Shown in pieces: positions 24,780 to 36,842 of a stretch of 64,000 nt of DNA. Within the stretch, counting starts at the first letter, position 1; every line of letters begins with the position of its first letter. Source of the stretch: CAIKZZ01 sp035604595 (GTDB lineage Bacteria > Pseudomonadota > Gammaproteobacteria > Steroidobacterales > Steroidobacteraceae); NCBI GenBank assembly GCA_035604595.1, contig DATNIE010000017.1, positions 143,628 through 207,627 on the forward strand, read 5' to 3'. Made by a program: the position numbers and the translations under genes. Below the pieces are notes generated by a model. The model made no database searches, was not told the origin of the DNA, and was given only the letters and a program-made list of their open reading frames with translations.

Positions 24780-26927
24780 ATGAAGGGCCTCGCGCCACGA
24801 TCGCTCGTGTCACTGGGCTGCGTGTTGCTGCTCGGCGTGGTCGCGGCGGTTGCCAGTGCGGCACCGGGCGGGAGCAGGGCGTGCGTCGCAGCGAAGACCG
24901 CGACGACATCGACTGCACTGCCGTCGCCCACATTCGCCGTGGACCCCTTCAACCGGACGCGAAACCTCAATGACCTCTATGTCGCGCGGCCGGGGTTCCC
25001 GGGCGGCGGTGAGCGGGCGGGTCGTCTGGAGAAGCTCCGGCTGCGATCCGACGGCGTCATCATCGACGGCAGCGGCAGCCCGGCCGTCGACGTCACGACC
25101 GGATCCGTCCGTCCGGACGCGCGTGGCCTGTGGCTCGATCCGACTGCCGACGATGGGGGCGCGGGGAGAATGGGCGCGAACGCCCGCGCGCGGGCCGGGG
25201 GCTGGACGGCGCCCCTCTACACCGACCTCAGGCTCGGCGCGCTCGCGCTCGGCGGCAACACCGTCGAGGTGGCGAATACACGGCTCACGCCGCGGCTGCT
25301 CGGGCTCGCTGCGGGCGACACCGCGGGGCGCGTCAGGCTCATCACTGCCGCGCTCGGCGCCGAGGGCGGGCCGGTCGGGCGGGCGCAGCCGGTGACGGTC
25401 GTCTACGGCGGCGCGCCGGCACGCCCGGCTATCGCGGATGCGGCGGTGCTGGTCGCGACCGACGACGGCCGTTTGCACGCATTCGATGCCCTCACAGGGC
25501 GCGAGCTGTGGTCGTTCGTGCCGCTCGAGGTGCTATCGCGGCCGAGCGCGCTCCACCCAGGCCCGCGTGTCACTGCGATCGCGGGCGGTCTCGGTGGGAA
25601 CATTCGCCTCTACCGGGACCAGGTGTCGGGCGGGGGCAGCATCGATCGGGCGGCGGGCGACCGGGTTTACCTGGTCTACGGCAGCGGGCGCGGCGGATCG
25701 GCCTACTACGGCTTCGATATCACCAGCAAGACATCGCCCGTACTGCTGTGGCGGGATGGGTCGGCGGAGCTTCCGTCCGTCGGCGAGAGCTGGTCGACGC
25801 CCGCGATCGCCAGGATTCGCATCGCGGGCACGCAGCAGAACTCGCAGCACCTCGTGGCGATCGTCGGCGGCGGCGACGACCCCGTCGGTGGTCATGGCAA
25901 GCCGCACGTCGCGCAACGGGGCAATGCGATCTACATGCTTGACCTCCTGTCCGGTGAACTCCTGTGGCATGCAGGACCCGGATCCGCCCGCGGCGCCGGG
26001 CGCAGCGCGGATCTGCGACTCGACAGGATGACGGAGGCAATCCCGGCCGACGTGCGGGTGCTCGACCTCATGGGCGATGGCTACGTGCACCGGATGTATG
26101 CGGTTGATACGGGCGGGCGCATCTGGCGTTTCGACATCCACAACGGTCAGCCTCCCGCGAGTCTCGTCACCGGTGGCGTATTCGCATCGCTCGGGGCGGC
26201 CGACGAGCCGCACTCCGCCACAGACGCGCGGGGCTTCTACCACGCGCCGGATGTCGCGCTGTTGCACGACCACGGCAGCCTGTTCGTGCAGCTGTCGGTC
26301 GGATCCGGGCTTGGCGGCGCGCTCGGTGCGGGCGGGACCACCGAGTCACGCGTCCAACACTACTTCTATGGGGTCCGTGATTACGACCTGGGGCCCTTGC
26401 CGCAGGCCTCCTACGGGCCCGGCGGCTGGAACGCCTCCCGCGTTCTGACAAATCGCTCGCGGTTCGTCGATGCGACGATGAATCCGGCGCCGACGCTTCC
26501 GCCTGGCTCGGCCGGCTGGCGGATCGCGCTCGGCAAAGCCGAGGCAGTGCTCGGCGAGGCGCGGACCTTCGGCGCAGAGGTGTTCTTCACGACGTTCACG
26601 CCAGGCATCCCCGGCAAGGCCTGCGCCGCCGTGCGAGGCGAGGGCCGGCTGTACGTTCTCAACGCGCGCAACGGCGGGCGGCCCGGCAACCGCGCAGCGA
26701 AATACATGGACCTGCCGGCAACCAGCCTCGCCGCGACGGTCGAGTTTGCGTTCCCGAGCCCGGACGGTTTTGCCAGCCGAGTCGGCAGCGCAGGGCCCGG
26801 CTGCACCGAGGGTGGCGCGGCCTGCCGGCCGGACCCCGTGTGCCTTGTGGGCCTGACGAGCTGCGGCGCGCTGCCGGTCGTGGCGCCCGTGCGCACGACC
26901 TGGAGCCAGCGGGGCGTCGCTGACTGA
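24780..26927 (+). CDS. pilY1: Short PilY1 (propeller only, operon B)
   Basis: The 715-residue protein begins with a hydrophobic export signal (SLVSLGCVLLLGVVAAVASA) and goes almost directly into the PilY1 beta-propeller (VLVATDDGRLHAFDALTGRELWSFVP; AVDTGGRIWRFDI), ending WSQRGVAD. It lacks the several hundred N-terminal residues of operon A PilY1. The segment matching the calcium loop reads DLMGDGYVH (429-437), so ligand positions 3 and 9 are Met and His instead of Asp. A GTG at 24741 is an alternative start; ATG 24780 gives a better signal peptide. Confidence 0.85.
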   Translation: MKGLAPRSLVSLGCVLLLGVVAAVASAAPGGSRACVAAKTATTSTALPSPTFAVDPFNRTRNLNDLYVARPGFPGGGERAGRLEKLRLRSDGVIIDGSGSPAVDVTTGSVRPDARGLWLDPTADDGGAGRMGANARARAGGWTAPLYTDLRLGALALGGNTVEVANTRLTPRLLGLAAGDTAGRVRLITAALGAEGGPVGRAQPVTVVYGGAPARPAIADAAVLVATDDGRLHAFDALTGRELWSFVPLEVLSRPSALHPGPRVTAIAGGLGGNIRLYRDQVSGGGSIDRAAGDRVYLVYGSGRGGSAYYGFDITSKTSPVLLWRDGSAELPSVGESWSTPAIARIRIAGTQQNSQHLVAIVGGGDDPVGGHGKPHVAQRGNAIYMLDLLSGELLWHAGPGSARGAGRSADLRLDRMTEAIPADVRVLDLMGDGYVHRMYAVDTGGRIWRFDIHNGQPPASLVTGGVFASLGAADEPHSATDARGFYHAPDVALLHDHGSLFVQLSVGSGLGGALGAGGTTESRVQHYFYGVRDYDLGPLPQASYGPGGWNASRVLTNRSRFVDATMNPAPTLPPGSAGWRIALGKAEAVLGEARTFGAEVFFTTFTPGIPGKACAAVRGEGRLYVLNARNGGRPGNRAAKYMDLPATSLAATVEFAFPSPDGFASRVGSAGPGCTEGGAACRPDPVCLVGLTSCGALPVVAPVRTTWSQRGVAD

Positions 26928-26990
26928 TCGGTGGCGATGCAGGGCCGCTACGAGAGCCGAGGCTCGGCGCGGCCGGGCTGGGGCAGCTGC

Positions 26991-27020
26991 TTCCGGGAGT
27001 CCCTTCTGCACCTATATACT
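26991..27020 (+). promoter_or_regulatory. Candidate promoter for tRNA-Leu and tig
   Basis: TATACT (27015-27020) in an AT-rich stretch is a good -10; the best -35 at 18 bases is TTCCGG, which is poor. It lies 58 bases before tRNA-Leu. Confidence 0.35.
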
Positions 27021-27078
27021 GAAGAACTTGTATCGGCCGGTGCGAGCGCGCCGCCCGGTCGTGCTTCTCTTGCGGCCC

Positions 27079-27163
<85 letters not shown>

Positions 27164-27177
27164 GAGGACAGCCCTGA

Positions 27178-28479
27178 ATGTTGGTTTCGGTAGAGTCGAT
27201 CGGCGCCCTCGAGCGACGCCTCGAGGTATCGGTGCCGGCCGGCGAGGTCGAGCAGGCGGTCACTGCGCGCCTCAAGTCCTTCAGCCGCACGGCGCGCCTG
27301 AAGGGCTTCCGGCCGGGCAAAGCCCCGCTCGCGGTCGTCACGCGCCGCTTCGGCCCGCAGATCCGCGAGGAGGTTGTCTCCGAGCTCGTCCGCAAAACGC
27401 TCGGGGATGCGCTCACCGAGCACCAGCTCGCCCCGGTCGGCGGGCCGCGGATCGAACCGCTGTCGACCGCGACCGGGCAGGACCTCAAGTACGCGGCCGT
27501 GTTCGAGGTCTACCCGACGGTCGAGCTCAGGGGGCTCGATACGATCGAGGTCATCCGCCCGACCGCCGACGTTGGCCCGAAGGACGTCGATGCGATGATC
27601 GAGAACCTCAGAAGCCAGCGACTGAACTACGTGCCGGCGACCCGCCCGGCCGCCGACGGCGATCGCGCGACGGTCGACTTCGAGGGCCGCATCGACGGGG
27701 CCCCGTTCGAGGGCAGCACCGGCCAGGGCGTGCCGGTGATCCTCGGTGCCGGCCGCATGCTCAAGGACTTCGAGGCGGGCCTCAAGGGCACCGGCGCCGG
27801 CGCAACGGTCACCGTTCCGGTCGAGTTCCCGGCCGACTATGGCAAGGCCGAGCTCGCGGGCAGGACCGCGGAGTTCACGATCGCGATCAAGAGCGTCGAG
27901 GAAGGCCAGCTGCCGCCGCTCGACGCTGCGTTCTGCGAGGCGTTCGGCGTGACCGACGGCGGCATCGAGCAGCTGCGGCGCGAGGTCGAGGACAACATGC
28001 GCCGCGAACTCGCCGACAACATTCGCGCACGGGTCAGGACCCAGCTGCTCGACAAGCTGCTCGCCGCCAATCCGTTCGAGGTGCCGCGGGTCGCCGTCGA
28101 GAACCAGATCCGGGCACTGCAGGTCGACTGGTTGCGGCGCATCGGTGCCAAGCCCGAGGATCTGAAGCAGGCCCCGCCCCGCGAACCGTTCGAGGAGGGC
28201 GCGAAGCGCCGCGTGGCGCTCGGACTTCTGGTCCGGGAGATCGTCCGGCAGGGGCACTTCGCGATCGATGCGCACACGTTCGAGGAGCGCATCGAAGTGG
28301 CGGCGGCCGGCTACGCCGATCCCGAGGCCGCGGCCCGGCAAATCCGCGGGAGCGAGCAGCTGCGCTCCCAGCTCGAGGCCGGCGTGCTCGAGGACCAGGC
28401 GGTCGACTGGCTGCTCGGCCGGGTCAAGGTCATCGAGCAGCCGTCGACATTCAAGGAACTGATGAACTTCGGCGCCTGA
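27178..28479 (+). CDS. tig: Trigger factor
   Basis: Trigger factor is the ribosome-bound chaperone and prolyl isomerase that meets nascent chains at the tunnel exit. The 433-residue protein has the N-terminal ribosome-binding signature (RTARLKGFRPGKAP, from the FRxGxxP motif), a central FKBP-type domain (about 160-245) and the helical C-terminal chaperone domain. It is first of the tig-clpP-clpX-lon set and follows tRNA-Leu by 14 bases. Confidence 0.97.
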   Translation: MLVSVESIGALERRLEVSVPAGEVEQAVTARLKSFSRTARLKGFRPGKAPLAVVTRRFGPQIREEVVSELVRKTLGDALTEHQLAPVGGPRIEPLSTATGQDLKYAAVFEVYPTVELRGLDTIEVIRPTADVGPKDVDAMIENLRSQRLNYVPATRPAADGDRATVDFEGRIDGAPFEGSTGQGVPVILGAGRMLKDFEAGLKGTGAGATVTVPVEFPADYGKAELAGRTAEFTIAIKSVEEGQLPPLDAAFCEAFGVTDGGIEQLRREVEDNMRRELADNIRARVRTQLLDKLLAANPFEVPRVAVENQIRALQVDWLRRIGAKPEDLKQAPPREPFEEGAKRRVALGLLVREIVRQGHFAIDAHTFEERIEVAAAGYADPEAAARQIRGSEQLRSQLEAGVLEDQAVDWLLGRVKVIEQPSTFKELMNFGA

Positions 28480-28496
28480 GGCGCCGGGAGCACACG

Positions 28497-29135
28497 ATGA
28501 AGGTAACTGCGCAGCACCTCGTGCCGATGGTCGTCGAGCAGACGGCCAGAGGCGAGCGGGCCTACGACATCTACTCGCGGCTGCTGAAGGAGCGCGTGAT
28601 CTTCATCGTCGGTTCGGTCGAGGACCAGATGGCGAACCTCGTCGTCGCCCAGCTGCTGTTCCTCGAGTCGGAGAACCCGGAAAAGGACATCGCGCTCTAT
28701 ATCAACTCGCCGGGTGGCATCGTCACCGCCGGGCTCGCGATCTACGACACGATGCAGTTCGTCAAGCCCGACGTCACCACGATCTGCATCGGTCAGGCGG
28801 CGAGCATGGGCTCGCTGCTGCTCGCCGGGGGCGCCAAGGGCAAGCGCTACTGCCTGCCGCACTCGCGCGTGATGATCCACCAGCCGCTCGGCGGCTTCCA
28901 GGGCCAGGCCACCGACATCGAGATCCACACCCGGGAGATCCTCGACCTGCGCGATCGTCTGAACCGGATTTTCTCGCTGCACACCGGCCAGCCGATCGAC
29001 AAGATCAAGGTCGACACCGACCGTGACAACTTCATGAGCGCCGAGCAGGCGGTCAGTTACGGAATTGTTGACCACGTCCTGGAAAAGCGCGGACAGCTGC
29101 CGGGGGACCTGAAAACGGGCGAGCCGAAATCCTGA
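28497..29135 (+). CDS. clpP: ATP-dependent Clp protease proteolytic subunit
   Basis: ClpP forms the tetradecameric serine protease chamber that works with ClpX or ClpA. The 212-residue protein has the catalytic Ser103 in GQAASMGSLLLAGG, the His in HSRVMIHQP and an Asp in the DRDNFMSA segment. It lies 17 bases after tig and is probably cotranscribed with it. clpX follows with its own promoter. Confidence 0.98.
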   Translation: MKVTAQHLVPMVVEQTARGERAYDIYSRLLKERVIFIVGSVEDQMANLVVAQLLFLESENPEKDIALYINSPGGIVTAGLAIYDTMQFVKPDVTTICIGQAASMGSLLLAGGAKGKRYCLPHSRVMIHQPLGGFQGQATDIEIHTREILDLRDRLNRIFSLHTGQPIDKIKVDTDRDNFMSAEQAVSYGIVDHVLEKRGQLPGDLKTGEPKS

Positions 29136-29189
29136 GCGCCGGCGGCAGCTTAGCGGCGCGCGTTTTGCCCCGGACCGCGACCGGCGTTT

Positions 29190-29218
29190 TTGCAGCGCCT
29201 GGCCTGCCGTGCTATATA
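29190..29218 (+). promoter_or_regulatory. Sigma70-type promoter of clpX
   Basis: TTGCAG (29190-29195) and TATATA (29213-29218) have a 17-base spacer and lie 56 bases upstream of the clpX ATG, within the 139-base clpP-clpX gap. Confidence 0.65.
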
Positions 29219-29274
29219 CCCGGGGTCTGGGACGGCCGGTTCGACCTGCTGCCCCTCCCGCGACGAGGATCTTA

Positions 29275-30600
<1,326 letters not shown>

Positions 30601-30710
30601 CGGCTCCGTGCGAGCCTCCCGAGAGCCTGGCGCCGCCGCGCGACGCCGGGCTTTTCGCTGTGTGCGGCCGGCGATCGTGCGGCGGGTGTCGGCGGCACGC
30701 GGATCCGGAC

Positions 30711-30739
30711 CTTGTCACGAGGGGCGATTGCCCCCATTA
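30711..30739 (+). promoter_or_regulatory. Sigma32 heat-shock promoter of lon
   Basis: CTTGTCA (30711-30717) and CCCCATTA (30732-30739), spaced by 14 bases, match the sigma32 consensus CTTGAAA-N13-15-CCCCATNT in nearly all key positions. It lies 77 bases upstream of the lon GTG in the 216-base clpX-lon gap. lon is a classical sigma32 target. Confidence 0.75.
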
Positions 30740-30816
30740 GGTTATGCTGCAGATGCCTGGGCCCCTGACGGCCACCCCCCTCGCCGCCGGGACCCGCTAC
30801 ACGTAAGGACCCCGCC

Positions 30817-33279
<2,463 letters not shown>

Positions 33280-33394
33280 CGGACCGTCGCCGGCTGCGGC
33301 GCGTGCTTCTCGAAAGGATTCCGATCAAGTAAGCTAGCTGGCTCTTCCGGAGGCTGCCCAGTGACGCGGGCGACGCTCCGGCGGAGCCAGGTAC

Positions 33395-33470
33395 GGGTGC
33401 TTAGCTCAATTGGTAGAGCGTCGCCCTTACAAGGCGAAGGTCGGGGGTTCGAGACCCTCAGCACCCACCA
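33395..33470 (+). tRNA. tRNA-Val(TAC)
   Basis: A 76-base cloverleaf with acceptor GGGTGCT/AGCACCC and encoded CCA. The stem TCGCC/GGCGA holds CTTACAA, giving anticodon TAC. It pairs with tRNA-Asp downstream. Confidence 0.97.
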
Positions 33471-33522
33471 GTTTGATGGGCGGGGGAGCAGCCCGGCGGT
33501 CCCCCACCCGATGATTGAATGT

Positions 33523-33599
33523 GGAGTGGTAGTTCAGCTGGTTAGAATACCGGCCTGTCACGCCGGGGGTCGCGGGTTCGAGTCCCGTCCACTCCGCCA
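33523..33599 (+). tRNA. tRNA-Asp(GTC)
   Basis: A 77-base cloverleaf with acceptor GGAGTGG/CCACTCC, discriminator G and encoded CCA. The stem CCGGC/GCCGG holds CTGTCAC, giving anticodon GTC. Confidence 0.97.
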
Positions 33600-33645
33600 G
33601 TCTCCTTGAGGGCCGCTCGCGCTCCGGCGAGACGTCCGACTGACG

Positions 33646-33674
33646 ACGGCCGCGCCGACCCCGCGGCCGTTTTT
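33646..33674 (+). terminator. Intrinsic terminator of the tRNA-Val/Asp unit
   Basis: ACGGCCGCG (33646-33654) pairs perfectly with CGCGGCCGT (33662-33670) around the loop CCGACCC, and five T residues follow. The T-run ends only 19 bases before the ppiD ATG, leaving just room for its AGGAAG ribosome-binding site. Confidence 0.85.
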
Positions 33675-33693
33675 GCATCAGGAAGCGACGCAC

Positions 33694-35622
33694 ATGCTGC
33701 AGTGGATCAACGATCGGATGAAGGTGTTCGGCTGGCTGATCATCCTGCCGCTGGCACTGGTGTTCGCGGTGTGGGGTGTCCATGGCATCGTCGATTTCAC
33801 GACTCGCCAGGACAAGGGCCTGAAGGTCAACGGCGAGGACCTGAATCTCGAGCGCGTCCGGCAGGCCTACCAGCAGCAGCTGGCGCAGCTGAACCGCATC
33901 TACCCGGACGAGGTGCCCGCGTCGGTGCGCACCTCGGTGCAGCAGCGCATCGTCAAGCAGTTCGTCAACAGCAAGCTCGTCGAGCAGAAGACCGCCGAGC
34001 TGCACTACGTGGTCACCGACCGGGACGTGATCGACTCGATCCAGGCCTACCAGGGGTTCCAGGTCAACGGCCAATTCAACAAGGACTCCTACTACGCCTT
34101 GCTTCGCGCCCAGGGCTACACGCCGGAGGGCTTCGAGGCGGAGCAGCGCCAGCTGCTGAAGGCACGCGCCCTCGAGGGCGGCATGTACCTGTCCTCGTTC
34201 GCCACAGCCACGGAAGTGGCGCGCGCAGCCGCCCTGCGCGGCGAGACGCGCGAGGTCGGCTACGCGGTGCTGCCGCTGTCGAAATTCCTGCCGGGCGCGA
34301 AGGCCGACGAGGCAGCGATCAAGGCCTATTACGATGCGCACAAGGACGCCTACATGACGCCAGAGAGCGTGCGCCTGACCTACATTCAGCTGCGCGTGGC
34401 CGACGCGGCGAAGGACGTGCCGGTTGACGAGGCGACGCTGCGCGGCTACTTCGACACCGTCAAGGATCGCTACGTCGAGCCCGAGAAGCGACGCGCCCGC
34501 CATGTGCTGATCCAGTCGGGCACCGACGATGCGGCGGCCCGGAAGAAGGCCGACGAGGTCTATCAGGAAGCGATCAAGCCCGGCGCCGATTTCGCTGCGC
34601 TCGCCAAGAAGTACTCCCAGGATGCCGGCTCCGCGGGCCAGGGCGGCGATCTCGGCTGGGCCGAGAAGACGTTCTTCGTCGGTCCCTTCGCCGAGGTGGT
34701 GTTCGCGATGAAGCCCGGCGAGATCAAGGGCCCCGTCAAGACGCAGTTCGGATGGCACGTAATCAAGCTCGAGGAGATCGCGCCCGGCAAGAGCAAGAAC
34801 TTCGAGGACGTGAAGGCCGAGCTCGAGCCCGAATACCGCAAGTCCGAGGCCGAGCGCCGCTTCGGCGAGCGGCAGGAAAAGATCGAGCAGCTCGCCTTCG
34901 AACAGAGCGGTAGCCTCGAGCCGGTCGCCAAGGCGCTCGGCCTCAAGATCGAGGAGATCGCGGTGTTCTACAAGGGCCTTGCCGGCAACGAGCTCGCGGC
35001 GAGCCCGAAGGTCGTGCAGGCCGCGTTCAGCGCCGACCTGCTCGGCGGCCAGAACAGCAAGGCGATCGAGCTCTCTCCGGGCAACGTGGTCGTCGTGCGC
35101 GCCTCGGACCACAAGCTGCCGCAGCAGCAGAGCCTTGCGGACGTCCGCGCCGAGGTTGAGACCGCGGTGCACCGCGAGGTTGCGACGGCAGCGGCGCTGG
35201 CCGCCGCCGACAAGGTCGCCGGTGCGCTGCTCACGGGCGCGGCCTGGGATGCCGCCTTGCGTCCGGTCGGCCCGGTTGCGGGCCCGGCGCCCGGCAAGAG
35301 CGCGGCTGCTGATGCCATTCGGTTTGAGGCGCCGAAGTTCATCGGCCGGTCCGAGGCCGGCCTCGCCCACGAGTTGCTCGAGGCCGCGTTCAAGGCGGCC
35401 ACGCCCGCACCGGGCGCGCACACGACGGGCACCGTCAGCCTCGCGAACGGGGATGTGGCGGTCTACGCCGTGACCGCCGTGAAGCCCGGCGAGGTCAAGG
35501 CGGGAGGCGGGGCCGAGCTGCGCCAGCTGGCGGAGACCGAGGCGACGACAGAGTTCGATACCTACCTTTCGGCGCTGCGGGCGCGCGCGGACGTCCGCTA
35601 CAGCCCCACCATCTTCGAGTGA
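33694..35622 (+). CDS. ppiD: Periplasmic folding chaperone PpiD (SurA/parvulin type)
   Basis: PpiD is anchored at the SecYEG translocon and helps newly exported proteins fold. The 642-residue protein has a short cytoplasmic N-terminus, one membrane helix (GWLIILPLALVFAVWG, about 11-27), the SurA_N-type region, a parvulin domain at about 265-365 (ARHVLIQSG, GGDLGW, KTQFGWHVIKLEEI) and a C-terminal helical part. The ATG at 33694 has AGGAAG upstream; an in-frame TTG at 33673 lies inside the terminator T-run and is unlikely. No separate promoter is obvious. Confidence 0.93.
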   Translation: MLQWINDRMKVFGWLIILPLALVFAVWGVHGIVDFTTRQDKGLKVNGEDLNLERVRQAYQQQLAQLNRIYPDEVPASVRTSVQQRIVKQFVNSKLVEQKTAELHYVVTDRDVIDSIQAYQGFQVNGQFNKDSYYALLRAQGYTPEGFEAEQRQLLKARALEGGMYLSSFATATEVARAAALRGETREVGYAVLPLSKFLPGAKADEAAIKAYYDAHKDAYMTPESVRLTYIQLRVADAAKDVPVDEATLRGYFDTVKDRYVEPEKRRARHVLIQSGTDDAAARKKADEVYQEAIKPGADFAALAKKYSQDAGSAGQGGDLGWAEKTFFVGPFAEVVFAMKPGEIKGPVKTQFGWHVIKLEEIAPGKSKNFEDVKAELEPEYRKSEAERRFGERQEKIEQLAFEQSGSLEPVAKALGLKIEEIAVFYKGLAGNELAASPKVVQAAFSADLLGGQNSKAIELSPGNVVVVRASDHKLPQQQSLADVRAEVETAVHREVATAAALAAADKVAGALLTGAAWDAALRPVGPVAGPAPGKSAAADAIRFEAPKFIGRSEAGLAHELLEAAFKAATPAPGAHTTGTVSLANGDVAVYAVTAVKPGEVKAGGGAELRQLAETEATTEFDTYLSALRARADVRYSPTIFE

Positions 35623-36020
35623 CCGCGGCCGCGCGTCCCGGGGGCCACCCCCATCGCGCCGATCGCCGCTGCCAAACGCCCGGCGTCCGGCGTGACCGTG
35701 TGACGTTGCGTCGCGTAGCGTCACGCCCGTCGTCAACCGAGCGCAGCGGGGAGTCTCTGCGGACGGTCGGGGCACGACGGACCGCACACCGCGGGCGTCG
35801 CCATCCGTGACCTCCGTCAGGCCCTCTCAGGGCGCCCAGGGCGCCGGCAGTGCCGGCTGGCCCCTGTGGAAGGACGTCATCGGCAAAACGCTAGCAATCC
35901 GAGACAGTTACAGGTTAAATTCGACCCGATTATTGAGGTACAGCGCGCAGAATTGCCCCCGGCGAGTGCCCGAACATCAGCGGGCGTGTCATTGGGCCAA
36001 ACCGAGGACCTTCGTCGCCG
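35623..36020. other. Intergenic region ppiD-gloB
   Basis: These 398 bases have no supported gene. They include an imperfect inverted repeat (TGACG...CGTCA, about 35702-35724) and, near 35907-35931, the AT-rich string GTTACAGGTTAAATTCGACCC, which stands out from its GC-rich surroundings and resembles scattered GGGTCGAATTTAACC-type repeats of some proteobacteria. It could be a worn repeat or part of the gloB promoter. No clear -10/-35 pair was found. Confidence 0.4.
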
Positions 36021-36842
36021 ATGGGACTTGAGACCAACCTCCGCCGTAACTCCGCCGACCTCCTCGCCGTCACCGTCGTGCCGGCCTTCGCGGACAACTA
36101 TTTCTGGCTGATCCACGGCGTCGGCGAGGCGTCGCACCGGGTTGCGGTCGTGGACCCCGGCGAGGCGGGCCCGGTGCTCGCGGCGTTGAAGGCGGGCAGC
36201 CTCGTGCTCGACTCGATCCTCGCGACCCACCATCACCCCGATCACATCGGCGGCGTGACCGAACTGCTGAGTCACTGGCGCGTGCCGGTGTACGGACCGG
36301 CGGGCGAGGACATCCCGGGGCGCACGGTTGCGCTGGCGGAAGGCGATGAGGTGACGCTCGCCGGCCTCGGCCTTACGTTTCGGATCTACGACGTGCCGGG
36401 CCATACCGCCGGACACATCGCCTACTGCGGCCACGGGGCACTCTTTTGCGGTGACACGCTCTTCAGCGGCGGCTGCGGACGCCTGTTCGAGGGCACGCCC
36501 GCCCAGATGCTCGCCTCGCTCGACAAACTCGCGCGTCTGCCGCCCGCCACGCGCGTCTACTGCGCGCACGAGTACACGGCCGCGAACCTGCGGTTCGCGG
36601 CGACGGTCGAACCGGGCAACGCGAGCCTGAGATCCTATGCCGCCGACGTGGCAGCGCTGCGGTCGCGCAATGCGCCGACGATTCCGTCGACGCTGGGTCT
36701 TGAGGCGCGGATCAATCCGTTCCTCAGGACCAGGCTGCCGGAGGTCCGCGCTGCGGCGCGCGCCCACGCCGGCCGGATGCTCAAGGACGATGCCGATGCT
36801 TTCGGCGTCATCCGCGAGTGGAAGAACGGATTCCGCGGATGA
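36021..36842 (+). CDS. gloB: Hydroxyacylglutathione hydrolase (glyoxalase II)
   Basis: GloB hydrolyses S-D-lactoylglutathione to D-lactate and glutathione, the second step of methylglyoxal detoxification. The 273-residue protein has the metallo-beta-lactamase metal motif THHHPDHIGG, further ligands in GHTAGHIAY, GDTLFSGGCGRLFEG and CAHEYTAANLRFA, and the HAGRMLKDD C-terminal region. It overlaps mltD by 4 bases. E. coli and Pseudomonas also keep gloB next to mltD and near yafS-rnhA-dnaQ. Confidence 0.95.
   Translation: MGLETNLRRNSADLLAVTVVPAFADNYFWLIHGVGEASHRVAVVDPGEAGPVLAALKAGSLVLDSILATHHHPDHIGGVTELLSHWRVPVYGPAGEDIPGRTVALAEGDEVTLAGLGLTFRIYDVPGHTAGHIAYCGHGALFCGDTLFSGGCGRLFEGTPAQMLASLDKLARLPPATRVYCAHEYTAANLRFAATVEPGNASLRSYAADVAALRSRNAPTIPSTLGLEARINPFLRTRLPEVRAAARAHAGRMLKDDADAFGVIREWKNGFRG

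Noticed and set aside
33427..35787. 786-codon open frame antisense to ppiD and overlapping tRNA genes
   Set aside because: It runs through two tRNAs and the terminator, which excludes it as a gene.
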